Position numbers and translations under genes: made by a program. Of a stretch of 64,000 nt of DNA, positions 17,916 to 27,620 are shown piece after piece (the first letter of the stretch is position 1; every line of letters begins with the position of its first letter). Under the pieces are notes generated by a model that saw only the letters and a list, made by a program, of their open reading frames with translations, did no database searches and was not told where the DNA came from. The stretch comes from Odoribacter sp. (lineage in GTDB: Bacteria; Bacteroidota; Bacteroidia; Bacteroidales; Prolixibacteraceae): the NCBI GenBank assembly GCA_013824715.1, contig PNOH01000009.1, positions 1-64,000 on the forward strand. The letters run 5' to 3'.

Positions 17916-19754
17916 CTAATATTCAAGGCAAACCACTTTTCCATCGAACGAGGTAACCAGAACCTGATTTTTACCGATCGGGGTGATGGCATTGATCAAC
18001 GCATTCGAAAGCTTGTATCTCCACACCATCTGATGAAACTGTTTGCTAATTGCCACGATTAACCCATTGCAGGTAGGAACAAAAACCAAATCTCCGTTTT
18101 CCGCTATTGGCGATGGCCCGATTTCGTAACCCAAATCTGCCTGACAGTCCCAAACCAGTTTTTGTTCTTTTGAGCCGGTTTCGAAAGCCAGCACGTGTCC
18201 CTCTTCCATATTTTTGATGTAAACCAATTTACCATCGCCGGATATGCCAATTGATTCGCGACAGGAATACTTTCCTGAATCCCAGATTTCCGCCCCGGTT
18301 TTTGCATCCAGTGCGGTCATCCGGCGGTCGGGAGCAACGATAAATATCTTTCCGTTTGCAGCTACAGGCCAAACTGCTGCCGGAGAAAGCATCCTGTTGG
18401 CGTATTTTTCGCGTTTCCAGATAAGTCTCCCTGTTTGTTGGTCGAGCGCATAAAAAGCATTGCCCCACGAACCAAAATAAACCTTTCCGGCGTACACCAA
18501 AGGCTTCGATTCCACAAAGTTTTTCACGCCATCAAATTGCCAGACCAGCTTTCCGGTCAACAGATCAATTGCTCTGAATATTCCTTCGGAAGACCCGACA
18601 TACACGGTTTTCCGGTCAATTACCGGCGAAGCAACAATCGGTTTATTCGTTTTAAACTTCCATTCAGGCTTACCTATTTTCAGGTTCAGGCAGTAAATAT
18701 TCTTGTCGGTTGAAGCGCAAACCACCCTGTTTTCGCCGATCGCCGGAGTGGAGTATATTTTTCCTGAAGTCTGAAATCGCCAGCATGTTTTTCCGGAGGT
18801 TTTATTCAGGGCAACAATTTCGCCTTTGGTGTTGGCATAAACAGCTTTTTTTCCTGAAGAGGTAATTCCGGTTCCGATATCACTCTTTTCCTGAAATTGC
18901 CACTTTACTTTCACCTGAGGATATTTTGAATTGACAGAAAAATCGGGACGAGGCCATATAATGGTGTCATTTTTAAAAAATCTTTTTCCAAGCGGCACTT
19001 TACACCAGACAGGATTTGTTTTTGCACCAGGCGTGCGTTCGGCATAAAATAAGGTATCGGCAGTAACAGTAGCAAAGTTGTACCCGCCAATTTCATTTTT
19101 TGCCCGCAGGTTCGAACGGCCCATCACTCCCGGAATTCCTTCAAAATTAAACAGTTTATTGCTGTGCCCGTGACCGAGTAAACTAACCTGAATGTTCCTG
19201 GTTTTAAGCAAATCAATTACTTCGTACCAATTCGAAAGAGATTCGTCCAGAGGATAATGGTTGACAAAAATGATGGGTTGCTCAGGATTTTTTATATGTC
19301 CAAGAATGGAATCCAAAAACACCATTTGCTCGCGGGGAACCAACCCCGGAGCCATGCGCATGTTGGGGCCGCTGGCGGTTCCGATAAATAAATACCCGTT
19401 CTTTTCAAAAGAGAACCCTTCGGCCCCAAATATCCTGACAAAGCTGTTGTTCCCGCTTTCCGACCATTTTGAATCATGGTTTCCGGGCAGAACGTAAAAA
19501 GGCTTGTTGAGCTTGCTGATTATCTCCTTTGCTTCCAGTAATTCCTGATCGCATCCAAATTCGGTAATATCACCTGATAGGATCACAAAATCTATATCGG
19601 CCTGACGGTTAATATCATCAACTGTACGGATCAGGTCGTCCGTTGCTGTCGAACCGCCAATATGAGTATCGGTAACATGTGCAAAACGGAAGGATTGTGC
19701 CGAAACAAGTCCGATTTGCAATATAATGAATACAAGTAGAGTTGAAATTCGCAT
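17916..19754 (-). CDS. Exported calcineurin-like phosphoesterase fused to a PQQ-type beta-propeller
   Basis: A 612-residue exported protein (signal peptide residues 1-19, ending VSAQ). The N-terminal metallophosphoesterase domain has its full set of metal-binding motifs: DTHIGG, SGDITE, GNHDSKW, VNHYPL and GHGHSN. From about residue 290 on, repeated segments such as YANTKGEIVALNKTSGKTCW and YCLNLKIGKPEW mark a PQQ-like/WD40-like beta-propeller of about seven blades. The propeller lacks an obvious enzyme signature and may bind a ligand or surface. The gene sits 14 bp after the amidase gene in the minus-strand run with NlpC/P60 and epimerase, so a role in cell-wall fragment dephosphorylation or sensing is possible but unproven. 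Confidence 0.85.
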   Translation of the reverse strand: MRISTLLVFIILQIGLVSAQSFRFAHVTDTHIGGSTATDDLIRTVDDINRQADIDFVILSGDITEFGCDQELLEAKEIISKLNKPFYVLPGNHDSKWSESGNNSFVRIFGAEGFSFEKNGYLFIGTASGPNMRMAPGLVPREQMVFLDSILGHIKNPEQPIIFVNHYPLDESLSNWYEVIDLLKTRNIQVSLLGHGHSNKLFNFEGIPGVMGRSNLRAKNEIGGYNFATVTADTLFYAERTPGAKTNPVWCKVPLGKRFFKNDTIIWPRPDFSVNSKYPQVKVKWQFQEKSDIGTGITSSGKKAVYANTKGEIVALNKTSGKTCWRFQTSGKIYSTPAIGENRVVCASTDKNIYCLNLKIGKPEWKFKTNKPIVASPVIDRKTVYVGSSEGIFRAIDLLTGKLVWQFDGVKNFVESKPLVYAGKVYFGSWGNAFYALDQQTGRLIWKREKYANRMLSPAAVWPVAANGKIFIVAPDRRMTALDAKTGAEIWDSGKYSCRESIGISGDGKLVYIKNMEEGHVLAFETGSKEQKLVWDCQADLGYEIGPSPIAENGDLVFVPTCNGLIVAISKQFHQMVWRYKLSNALINAITPIGKNQVLVTSFDGKVVCLEY

Positions 19755-19768
19755 TGCTTAAATTTATC

Positions 19769-20998
19769 TTATCTGGCCTTTCTGAGCCAGTCGTTAATCC
19801 CTCTCCGAATTTGTTTGGCAACCTTCGACTGAAAATTTTGATCCATGATCAGCTTTTCATCTGCTTCATTGCTTAAAAAGGCTACCTCAACCAGGCAGTT
19901 CGGATATTCAGTCGGGCCATTCAGCGAAAAATTAAAACTACCAATGTTTCCGAAGTTATTCAATTCCAAATCCAGCAACCTGTCTAAAACAGTTAATGAA
20001 AGCGGCCTGAATCCGATGTACCGGTAATACGTACTTACCCCTTTTACGTTCGGATTTGAAGCCGCGTTGTTATGGATGCTGATCAAAAGATCAGGATTTG
20101 CTTCTCGAAGCAACAAAGAGCGATCAATCATACTAAGATCAATATCCTCATTCCTGGTCATAAATACTTCAGCCCCCTTGCGTATCAATTGTTTTTCCAA
20201 TTTTTTGGCAATCTGAAGATTCAACTCCTTCTCTTTAATTCCACTTCCAACACCGGTAGCGCCTGAGTTTGTTCCGCCATGTCCGGCATCAACTGCAATT
20301 TTCAAATGACTGATTGAAAGATGCTCCGGCTGACGTTTAACGGCAACAACCAGGGCCTTTTTTTTGTATGTGATCGAATAGCCCCAATGTTGTGCATGCT
20401 TCAGCTCGATCGTCACCCGAAAAAGATTATCTTCAACCTGCTCATAATACACATTTTTAATCTCTTTGGCCGATTTGAGCTGGGTAATCCAATTCGTATT
20501 TCCGGTTGCCCCATAGATATCGACCACAATCCGTGAAGGATTATTCATCTGAATACTTTGATAGGGAAGCCGCTCGTCGAGACCGATGGTAACATAGTCG
20601 TACTTTTCGTCCCCGTAAACACTCCACGATGAAGTGAGATAATAATCGGGCCTCCTGAAATTACTCAACAGCTTCATATTCTCTTTCGGAATAAAAGCCT
20701 GATGATTGGGCGCAAGACGAACGATATAGTCGTCCCTGAGGCTGTCAACAACCTGCAAAACAATAGCCGTATCGAGATAAGTCATTTTGGCCCCGCCGAG
20801 CCGGTCAGTTCCGGGGCCAAACTTCAGGAAAGGCATTTGCCCCTGAGTTTTTCCGGCAAGGACCTTTTCTTTCTTTTGAATCGAAATGCTGTCGTTTTGT
20901 GCAAACGAACCGGTAAAACAAGCTATTCCAACAACAAGGGCTACCGCTTTTAGAATTCCTTTTTGTCTGAACAGACACTTGGTTTTTTGTGAACTCAT
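19769..20998 (-). CDS. N-acetylmuramoyl-L-alanine amidase (Amidase_3)
   Basis: A 409-residue exported zinc amidase that would cleave the MurNAc-L-Ala bond. The signal peptide ends GSFAQ, followed by an AMIN-like beta domain (about residues 110-215) and a C-terminal Amidase_3 domain. Zinc ligands are visible as His in DAGHGGTNSG, Glu in KEKELNLQIA and His in SIHNNAA; the catalytic Glu is in LVEVAFLSNEAD. It is the first gene of the run 20998-13861 and is separated from the upstream SusCD operon by a strong hairpin (21032-21063), so it probably has its own promoter. It could be a housekeeping amidase (AmiC-like) or part of the muropeptide scavenging system. Confidence 0.92.
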   Translation of the reverse strand: MSSQKTKCLFRQKGILKAVALVVGIACFTGSFAQNDSISIQKKEKVLAGKTQGQMPFLKFGPGTDRLGGAKMTYLDTAIVLQVVDSLRDDYIVRLAPNHQAFIPKENMKLLSNFRRPDYYLTSSWSVYGDEKYDYVTIGLDERLPYQSIQMNNPSRIVVDIYGATGNTNWITQLKSAKEIKNVYYEQVEDNLFRVTIELKHAQHWGYSITYKKKALVVAVKRQPEHLSISHLKIAVDAGHGGTNSGATGVGSGIKEKELNLQIAKKLEKQLIRKGAEVFMTRNEDIDLSMIDRSLLLREANPDLLISIHNNAASNPNVKGVSTYYRYIGFRPLSLTVLDRLLDLELNNFGNIGSFNFSLNGPTEYPNCLVEVAFLSNEADEKLIMDQNFQSKVAKQIRRGINDWLRKAR

Positions 20999-21031
20999 TG
21001 CATAAAATTACGAAGTAAGAATTTACCAAAT

Positions 21032-21063
21032 ATAAAGGCTATCAATAGTTTGATAGCCTTTAT
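21032..21063 (-). terminator. Perfect 14-bp hairpin ending the SusCD operon
   Basis: ATAAAGGCTATCAA (21032-21045) and its exact complement (21050-21063) flank a 4-base loop, in the gap between the DUF4251 gene and the amidase gene. It lies 24 bp beyond the DUF4251 stop codon, which suits a transcription terminator for the four-gene susC-susD-DUF4397-DUF4251 operon on the minus strand. Confidence 0.7.
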
Positions 21064-21086
21064 CTGATTAATTACCAATAGAAGGA

Positions 21087-21593
21087 TTAAACTTCGCCTG
21101 GCCTTTTGAAATATTTCGATTCAGCCCGTGGAATAACTTCCCCTGAAAAACGTTTTGCGTCCCCTTTGGTTGGGGAAACAATGATATCAGCATAATTGCC
21201 ACCATTTTTCATTGAAATTTCAACCTTTGCACTTACGAAAGAGCCTTTACACTGCATTTCAATTTTAATGTTACCTTTTTTGTCAGCAACCTGCTTGTAA
21301 TCAGACACTGTTACTTTGTTTGTATAACCATTACCAGCGGGGAAACCTTGTAAGATAACGAAGTCCTTTTCGTAAGAGATAAAATTTGCAATATCAGTAT
21401 TTGTCTGAATGGTTCTATCACTTGCTTCATAGGTGTCAACTATGATAACAAAATCTTTTGCTTCAATTGCTGCAACAGCTTTTTCTAATTGGGCCTTTGC
21501 TACTGCTTCTTTCTCTGCTTTTTTATTCTGAGCAAATGAAATTGTTGAAGTGATACAAACTAATCCAACAAGTATGAATAATTTCCTCATCAC
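21087..21593 (-). CDS. DUF4251 domain exported protein
   Basis: A 168-residue secreted protein with a signal peptide (residues 1-21, ending ISFAQ). The rest resembles DUF4251, a Bacteroidota-restricted beta-rich domain: AIEAKDFVI at the N-terminal side and the glycine-containing segment ISMKNGGNYADIIVSP near the C-terminus. Function is unknown. It begins 3 bp after the DUF4397 gene ends, making it the last gene of the susCD operon, so it probably acts in the periplasm with that uptake system. The start could be either of two adjacent ATG codons (21593 or 21590). Confidence 0.7.
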   Translation of the reverse strand: MMRKLFILVGLVCITSTISFAQNKKAEKEAVAKAQLEKAVAAIEAKDFVIIVDTYEASDRTIQTNTDIANFISYEKDFVILQGFPAGNGYTNKVTVSDYKQVADKKGNIKIEMQCKGSFVSAKVEISMKNGGNYADIIVSPTKGDAKRFSGEVIPRAESKYFKRPGEV

Positions 21594-21596
21594 TAT

Positions 21597-22442
21597 TTAG
21601 TTTAATGTGATTGTGCTCATTCGGATAGCCTGATCAGCAAATTTGGCTCCGATTTTTCCGTTCATGTGGAAAATGTAGTTCCTCCCTTTTCCGAGCGAAA
21701 AACCGGTAGCTGAATAATCGGTCAAAGCGCCTGAGGAAGAAGGATAGTGCTTGAGGAGCGCTCCCGCAGCATCAAAAACTACAAAAACCATCCCCGTCTC
21801 AGTTCCAGACCACACAGTACCACTCTTCACTAATTTGTATGGAGTAAGTTTGGAGGCTTCTTTGAATCCACATGAGGCAATATCAATGTATTTATAAGGG
21901 CTGGCAGTGGTTCCGGCACCCCTTCTCCCTTTCAAAAAAAGCGTTCCGTAAGGAGTTGCCCCATCGGCTTTGTAAAGAAGGTTTACAAATTGAATATGGG
22001 CAAGTGTGTCAGTCCAGGCATCGGTAGAAGGAAATACGTCGGCATCTTTAATCACAAAAGGAACATCAGACAGATTGTGAATAAAGGCCGTATATTTTCC
22101 GGCTCCAACATCAAAGGTTTTGCTGTATTGAACCACATCTTTTGTTGTTCCCTTGTAAGCATCAACTTTTACAGTACCTTGAGGTACTACATGATATTTA
22201 GCTACACTATTCGGAAAAATACCGCCAATAGCTGTTGAAACTTCAGATACCAATTGATCATTGTACTTAAGTCTTGTAATATTCAGCGTGGTGGATGAAA
22301 CTACAGGAATGTCATAAACTAACCTCACTTGAGCAGATTTTGCCAGATCAATGTTAGTGGTTCCAAATGTAATTTCATTGGTTTCACAAGAGGCTAGTAG
22401 TAACACCATGCAGACAGAAACTAATGCTAATATTGTTTTCAT
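21597..22442 (-). CDS. DUF4397-like lipoprotein, third gene of susCD operon
   Basis: A 281-residue lipoprotein with lipobox LLASC (Cys19). The mature part is beta-rich, with repeated segments about apparent ligands such as VRLVYDIPVVSSTTLNITRL and VAKYHVVPQGTVKVDAYKG; the pattern resembles DUF4397 domains found in many Bacteroidota surface lipoproteins. No catalytic motif is visible. The gene follows susD by 26 bp and precedes DUF4251 by 3 bp. Surface glycan-binding proteins occupy this position in many polysaccharide utilisation loci, so a ligand-binding role at the cell surface is plausible but inferred from position. Confidence 0.65.
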   Translation of the reverse strand: MKTILALVSVCMVLLLASCETNEITFGTTNIDLAKSAQVRLVYDIPVVSSTTLNITRLKYNDQLVSEVSTAIGGIFPNSVAKYHVVPQGTVKVDAYKGTTKDVVQYSKTFDVGAGKYTAFIHNLSDVPFVIKDADVFPSTDAWTDTLAHIQFVNLLYKADGATPYGTLFLKGRRGAGTTASPYKYIDIASCGFKEASKLTPYKLVKSGTVWSGTETGMVFVVFDAAGALLKHYPSSSGALTDYSATGFSLGKGRNYIFHMNGKIGAKFADQAIRMSTITLN

Positions 22443-22468
22443 TATCAGTCGTTTTAAAATTAATGTTA

Positions 22469-24265
22469 TTATTTACCAGCCGGAATTGTAAACCAAACCT
22501 GCGAGGTATTATAGTTATCTTTATCGCCCGGAATAGGCAGAAGCTTCTGCAACGAAGGGAGGTTCCACATGTATTCGGAATTGTATCTTGGCCGAAGCCG
22601 GTATGCTGGTGAACCCAGGTTAGCTGTTGCAAACTTAGTTCGTCTGTTAACCACATCAGCAGAAGGCAGAAAGAATCCTTTATACACTCTGGCCGGGTCA
22701 GAATCTAACTTATGATAGGCCACATCGTTGGTCCAGGATGTTCCGGATACCGGAACACCACCCGAACCAAGTACCAGATCGTAATGATAACGGCGAAGGT
22801 CATTCCAGGTGTCGAGGCTCCATGGGAACAATGCCACATATTTTTGCATCATGATATTAGAAAGTGTGAAATCCGCAAGTTGCATGCCGTTTACAAACTT
22901 ACTGTTCAAATACTCAGTCGCCAACTGACTGAATCTGGCAGCAGTAATCTTATCGCCAATGACCGAAGTCTGTTTGTTTTTTGCATTTTTAACTAATATT
23001 CCGGGAACAATAAGCCTTTTTACAAATTCCATGTGACCGGCAACTCCATTTTTAAATGCCACGAACGCTTCAGCTTTTTGACCTTTCAGGTAGAGCGCTT
23101 CAGCTTTAACAAATTGGATTTCTGCATAGCTGGAAAGTGGCCAGGGTGCATCGTCGCGGTAAAGCCACCTTCCTGTGCCGGAAGTTGCCACTGTTGGGGC
23201 AGTAGTTAAACCCCAGAAAGTACATGCGGCAGCATTGGTCAGTCTGGTTCCAACAAATTTATAAGTACCCTTCTTTATTTTAGCCTGATCAACCTGCATG
23301 GTGTCCAAAGTTCCCAATAATAGAATTGCCCGTGGGTCAAGGGTTGCGGTATCAGTAACCATCTGGTAGGGACTTAATCCTTCAATTGCACCAGATGCAC
23401 TGTAATTAGGAATAGTACCGGTCATTACCTGTGTAATATAGTCGCTCTGTGCAAAAACATTGGTGAGATTTCCCCTGAGTACTCCAAAGAAGTTCGACGT
23501 TGATGATACACCTGTTGCCTGAAAGGTAAGTGACGGATCATCAGATGCACTTGCAAATGATAGGTCAGCACAAATAACTGCAGAATCGAGATAAGCTACA
23601 TTTTTCTTCGACATGGCAATGTAATTTCTGGCCAAAACAGCGTATGCGAATTTTTTCCACTTAGCAGCGTCTCCTTTATAGATAAGGTCCGCTGTGGATA
23701 AACTGGCAGGATAAATGGTTGCATCTGCCTTTTCAAATTCGGCAATGGCCTGCCTCGCCCATGAACGGACTTTTGAAAATGCATATTCCTGACTGTCGTA
23801 ATTATGTGACAGAAGACCCGGTACATAGGCATCCTTAACAGGAATATCTCCGTGCAAAGAGGCCAGAATATGCCATGAATAAGCTTTAACTGTTAAACCA
23901 ATACCGGCAAGTCTAAATTGTCCAAGGTCCCTGCTGTCATTAATAATATTCTCGACATTCATTCCCTGCAACCAGTAGGTCATTCTCCAGCTCTCGCCAG
24001 CAGCATCGCTTCCGGCAATGTAAGAATGCGAAACGCCAAAATTAGACACATAAGTTGAAGTGCCGCTAAAATATTGGGAAAGGGGTGCAGCGGCTCTAAG
24101 GTCAAATTGAATTCCTTCGTAGGATGCAAGAACTGGTCCAAGCCTAAGGATTGGGTTCACCCAGTCGGGAGCATCAACGTTCTTATTTACATCCAGCCAG
24201 GTGTCGGTACATGAGCTAAAACCAATGACCAGAAGTATTATGAATGATATTAATATTTTTCTCAT
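22469..24265 (-). CDS. susD: SusD/RagB-like outer-membrane lipoprotein
   Basis: A 598-residue lipoprotein with lipobox FSSC and the typical SusD-like N-terminus TDTWLDVNKN. It belongs to the SusD-like group related to PF12771, recognised from QGMNVENIINDSRD, a TPR-like helical body, and the C-terminal LPSLQKLLPIPGDKDN. SusD homologues sit on the outer leaflet and form the lid of the SusC transporter, capturing oligosaccharides or peptides. It starts 12 bp after susC ends. The surrounding locus argues for a peptidoglycan-derived ligand, but binding specificity cannot be read from the sequence. Confidence 0.92.
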   Translation of the reverse strand: MRKILISFIILLVIGFSSCTDTWLDVNKNVDAPDWVNPILRLGPVLASYEGIQFDLRAAAPLSQYFSGTSTYVSNFGVSHSYIAGSDAAGESWRMTYWLQGMNVENIINDSRDLGQFRLAGIGLTVKAYSWHILASLHGDIPVKDAYVPGLLSHNYDSQEYAFSKVRSWARQAIAEFEKADATIYPASLSTADLIYKGDAAKWKKFAYAVLARNYIAMSKKNVAYLDSAVICADLSFASASDDPSLTFQATGVSSTSNFFGVLRGNLTNVFAQSDYITQVMTGTIPNYSASGAIEGLSPYQMVTDTATLDPRAILLLGTLDTMQVDQAKIKKGTYKFVGTRLTNAAACTFWGLTTAPTVATSGTGRWLYRDDAPWPLSSYAEIQFVKAEALYLKGQKAEAFVAFKNGVAGHMEFVKRLIVPGILVKNAKNKQTSVIGDKITAARFSQLATEYLNSKFVNGMQLADFTLSNIMMQKYVALFPWSLDTWNDLRRYHYDLVLGSGGVPVSGTSWTNDVAYHKLDSDPARVYKGFFLPSADVVNRRTKFATANLGSPAYRLRPRYNSEYMWNLPSLQKLLPIPGDKDNYNTSQVWFTIPAGK

Positions 24266-24277
24266 TTCTGTGATAAA

Positions 24278-27200
24278 TTAAAATGTTACACTTAAACCAA
24301 ATGATATTCTTCTGGGAGCAGCAATTGACATCATATCGAAACCGGCCCCGCCTGTTCCACCTAATGCCGCTGAGTTAGAGTTACCTACCACATCAATTCC
24401 GGAATAGTTTGTCCATACAAACAAATCAGTTCCGGAAACAAAGATTGTAGCGGCAGAAATAAGTTTCTTAGTACCACTTTCAAGCAATTTTTTGTTTACT
24501 GAATACGAAAGTCGTAATTCCTGCAATCTCATATAGTTTATATCTTTTTCTATCCAGTTAGGGTCAAGTCCGGCGTATCCATATTGCAAATCACCCAGCT
24601 TTACACCAATTGTATTTATAGTCGGTGTTTCCGTATTCTCATAAGTATCTTTCAAAATTCCGTCGAAAACTACAGGCGGCGCTTCGCGTTGGGTTACTGA
24701 TTCCTGGCTATATCCAAATTGTTGCATATACCGTTTGGTTCCATTTACCACCGTTGCTCCAATACGTCCGTCAAGCAGTGCAGCCAGAGTAAAATCTTTA
24801 TATTTTACAGAAGCATTGAATCCAATCAGTAATTTTGGTTCACGATCGCCCAAATAACTCCAGGTGCCTGCTGCAAGAGGCAGTCCGGATGAAGGATCAA
24901 TCAATACCTGACCAAAGGTTTCTCTTTGATAAACCTGCTCAGGTACTTTTACGCTTCTTTGATAACCTAGCCCGGTTAATGAAGTAATAGGATAGCCTAC
25001 CATAATTCCATTTCGGATATTTCCTGAAACCCATGTGTATGCATTATAATATTCCGATAAATTTTTCGGAAGTGATATTACATTGCTCCCGTTTTTGGTT
25101 AAATTCAAGCCAGCATTAACTGTCCAGTTACGGTTCTTTACAATATCACCGTCTATTCTGAACTCAACCCCATTGGTTTTGAACGAACCAACATTCATGT
25201 TATTCAGTATAAACCCTGTGGCATAACTCATACGGAATCCTGTAATAATCTGATCTTTTGAGAATGTATTATAATACGATACGTCAATATTCATCCTGTT
25301 ATTAAAGAGACGGGCTTCAATACCAGTTTCCCATGCTGTGTTCATTTCAGGACGCAGGTTCGGGTTTGGTCCGGTAAAACCGTAACGGTAACCACCATAA
25401 GAGGTTGGGGCAGCTTCAAGCGCCGGATAAATTGAAAGTGGTGGCGCATCTTTACCTACCTGGGTAACAGAACCTCTAAGCTTCAGATAGCTGATCGGAC
25501 CTAAATTGGATTTTAAAAAAGGAAGATCAGAAACAATAATACTCAAGTCGGCTGCCGGATAGAAATAGCTGTTGTTATTAGCCGGCAGGGTTGACGACCA
25601 GTCATTACGACCGCGAAGTGTCAGGAAAGCCAGGTTATCATACGAAAATTCAAACGATCCTGAAACTCCCTGAAGCCGTCTGGTTGCCGTTCTTGTTGTA
25701 TTGACCAAAGTGGCAATGTCGCAGTTATTTATTGATTGAAAATCAATCACCATAAATTTTTCACCATGCACAGATAATGTTTTCGAGCTCTGTTCATTTT
25801 GGTGATAGCCAAGTTGTGCAGATGTGTTAAACTTGCCAAACTCCTTTTTATATGTTGAAATAATGTTTATAGTAGGGTTGGATTCATTTAACTTCGACTG
25901 GTCATAAGAGCCAGTGCCGGTAGCCGTTGAAGACCACTGTGGATGACGAACAATGGTCATTGTAGTAGCTATGATATCGTAACCCACCTGGGCTCGTATG
26001 AGCATATCTTTTATTGGGGTAATATTTACGACCATATTTGAAATGAAACGTTGAGTTTCGTCGTAATTTTTATTCTTGTACAGATCAAAATATGGATTTA
26101 AAATATCAACATCTACATATTTGTTTGGATACCGGATACTCCCTGCAGGATTCAGATAAACCCTCATATCGTCTGTCAAAGGCCAGTTCATAGCCCGGTA
26201 CAAAATACCGCCAGTACCTCTGTCAACCTTTGTATTGGTCGAATTGGCATAGTTAAGTGAAGCCTCAATATTCATCCATTTAGAAAGCTTGGCAGTTCCT
26301 GCTACCGTGATATTATCACGCGTATAACCAGAAGTAGCCACAACTCCGGTTTGCTTTAGCGTACTGGCAGCAGCACGAAATGTCATAGCCTCGGTACCTG
26401 CTTCGAAAGAAATATTGTGCTTTTGCCCAATCCCGGTTTGAAAAAGGTTCTTCAGATTGTCATAGAGTACAGTTCCTGCCGGATATTGTGCTCCCCAGTG
26501 CCTTGATGTATAATAATTGGTATTACCATACATTCCGTTATCATACTTGGTTTGAATTTCCGGGTAACGATAAGCCTGGTCGAAACTAAAGGAATTGCTG
26601 TATTTTACTATCCCACGTCCGATTTTTCCCTTCTTTGTAGTAATAATGATAGCACCATTCGAAGCATCACTTCCATATAGTGCAGCAGCAGCAGCGCCTT
26701 TCAGAACAGTCATGCTCTCAATGTCTTCAGGATTAAGGTCCGATCCACGGTTTGTGAAGTCAAGTTCCCTGGTACTCACAACCGGGTCTGAACCTTGTTT
26801 TGAGGCAAGCCCTCCAATGGGATTGAAACTTGAGTTGCTCATTGGAATACCATCAATTACAAAGAGAGGCTGGTTATTTCCTGAAATTGAGGTCGCCCCA
26901 CGGATAATAATGGAGCTTGAAGATCCGGGTGTTCCACCTGAATTGGTAATCTGAATTCCGGAGACACGGCCTTGAAGTGCATTTACAAAATTCTCACGTC
27001 CTGAATCGGCAATATCGGAACCCTTTACGGTTTGAGTGGCTGCACCAACTGCACGGGCAGGCCTTTTTATTCCGAACTCACCCACAATGTTAGTCGCATC
27101 CAGCATTACATCGGTAGGTTCAAGTCTTACGTTAATCACACTTGAATTCCCAATTTTGACTTCCTGAGAATTGTAACCAATTGATGTAAAGACAAGGATT

Positions 27201-27409
27201 TGACCAATTGGGGCCTGAATAATGTACTCACCTGATCCATCTGCGATGGTGGCTTTCGTGGTACCTTTAATACTCACTGTAGCACCTATTAAGGCATCAT
27301 TACTTTTCGCATCAACCACCTGACCTTTTACAGTAAGTGTTTGTGCACTGGCAGTCTGCGTTAGCATAACCCCCAGCCCTATTAAACACAATAGAAAGAT
27401 AGCTTTCAT
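24278..27409 (-). CDS. susC: SusC/RagA-like TonB-dependent outer-membrane transporter
   Basis: A 1043-residue TonB-dependent transporter. Signal peptide residues 1-22 (ending ASAQ), then a carboxypeptidase-regulatory-like domain (TVKGQVVDAKSNDALIGATV, about 26-105), a plug domain (about 115-260, with ALQGRVSGIQI and LKGAAAAALYG), and a beta-barrel ending in the aromatic outer-membrane signal RRISFGLSVTF. SusC proteins import ligands bound by SusD using TonB energy. It heads a four-gene operon, and its upstream region carries a motif shared with the murK/murQ operon (see 27503-27520). Import of muropeptides or glycan fragments is the likely role. Confidence 0.95.
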   Translation of the reverse strand: MKAIFLLCLIGLGVMLTQTASAQTLTVKGQVVDAKSNDALIGATVSIKGTTKATIADGSGEYIIQAPIGQILVFTSIGYNSQEVKIGNSSVINVRLEPTDVMLDATNIVGEFGIKRPARAVGAATQTVKGSDIADSGRENFVNALQGRVSGIQITNSGGTPGSSSSIIIRGATSISGNNQPLFVIDGIPMSNSSFNPIGGLASKQGSDPVVSTRELDFTNRGSDLNPEDIESMTVLKGAAAAALYGSDASNGAIIITTKKGKIGRGIVKYSNSFSFDQAYRYPEIQTKYDNGMYGNTNYYTSRHWGAQYPAGTVLYDNLKNLFQTGIGQKHNISFEAGTEAMTFRAAASTLKQTGVVATSGYTRDNITVAGTAKLSKWMNIEASLNYANSTNTKVDRGTGGILYRAMNWPLTDDMRVYLNPAGSIRYPNKYVDVDILNPYFDLYKNKNYDETQRFISNMVVNITPIKDMLIRAQVGYDIIATTMTIVRHPQWSSTATGTGSYDQSKLNESNPTINIISTYKKEFGKFNTSAQLGYHQNEQSSKTLSVHGEKFMVIDFQSINNCDIATLVNTTRTATRRLQGVSGSFEFSYDNLAFLTLRGRNDWSSTLPANNNSYFYPAADLSIIVSDLPFLKSNLGPISYLKLRGSVTQVGKDAPPLSIYPALEAAPTSYGGYRYGFTGPNPNLRPEMNTAWETGIEARLFNNRMNIDVSYYNTFSKDQIITGFRMSYATGFILNNMNVGSFKTNGVEFRIDGDIVKNRNWTVNAGLNLTKNGSNVISLPKNLSEYYNAYTWVSGNIRNGIMVGYPITSLTGLGYQRSVKVPEQVYQRETFGQVLIDPSSGLPLAAGTWSYLGDREPKLLIGFNASVKYKDFTLAALLDGRIGATVVNGTKRYMQQFGYSQESVTQREAPPVVFDGILKDTYENTETPTINTIGVKLGDLQYGYAGLDPNWIEKDINYMRLQELRLSYSVNKKLLESGTKKLISAATIFVSGTDLFVWTNYSGIDVVGNSNSAALGGTGGAGFDMMSIAAPRRISFGLSVTF

Positions 27410-27487
27410 TTCATTTCTTTTAGTTTTGGTTATATAAAAATTAGATTTATTAATATTAGTGGCACTAAATTAAAAATTAATTTCCAA

Positions 27488-27520
27488 TTAACATGTGTTT
27501 TTGTAACATGTAATACCAAT
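27488..27520 (-). promoter_or_regulatory. Candidate operator upstream of susC
   Basis: Reading toward susC, the minus strand has ATTGGTATTACATGTTA (27520-27504), followed after a 7-base spacer by a second ACATGTTA. The 17-mer matches 16 of 17 bases with ATTGGTAATACATGTTA at 48901-48917 upstream of the kinase/murQ operon. Both copies read toward the downstream gene and end about 85-95 bp before its ATG. The core ACATGT is palindromic, suiting a dimeric regulator. No regulator gene is obvious in the locus. Confidence 0.45.
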
Positions 27521-27620
27521 TTATTTTTTATGAATTTTTAATGCTTTTTAACAATTGAATATCAACCAATTACAAAATATAAAAAATGGTACTATTTTCT
27601 ATAACATATCAGGTAGTACT

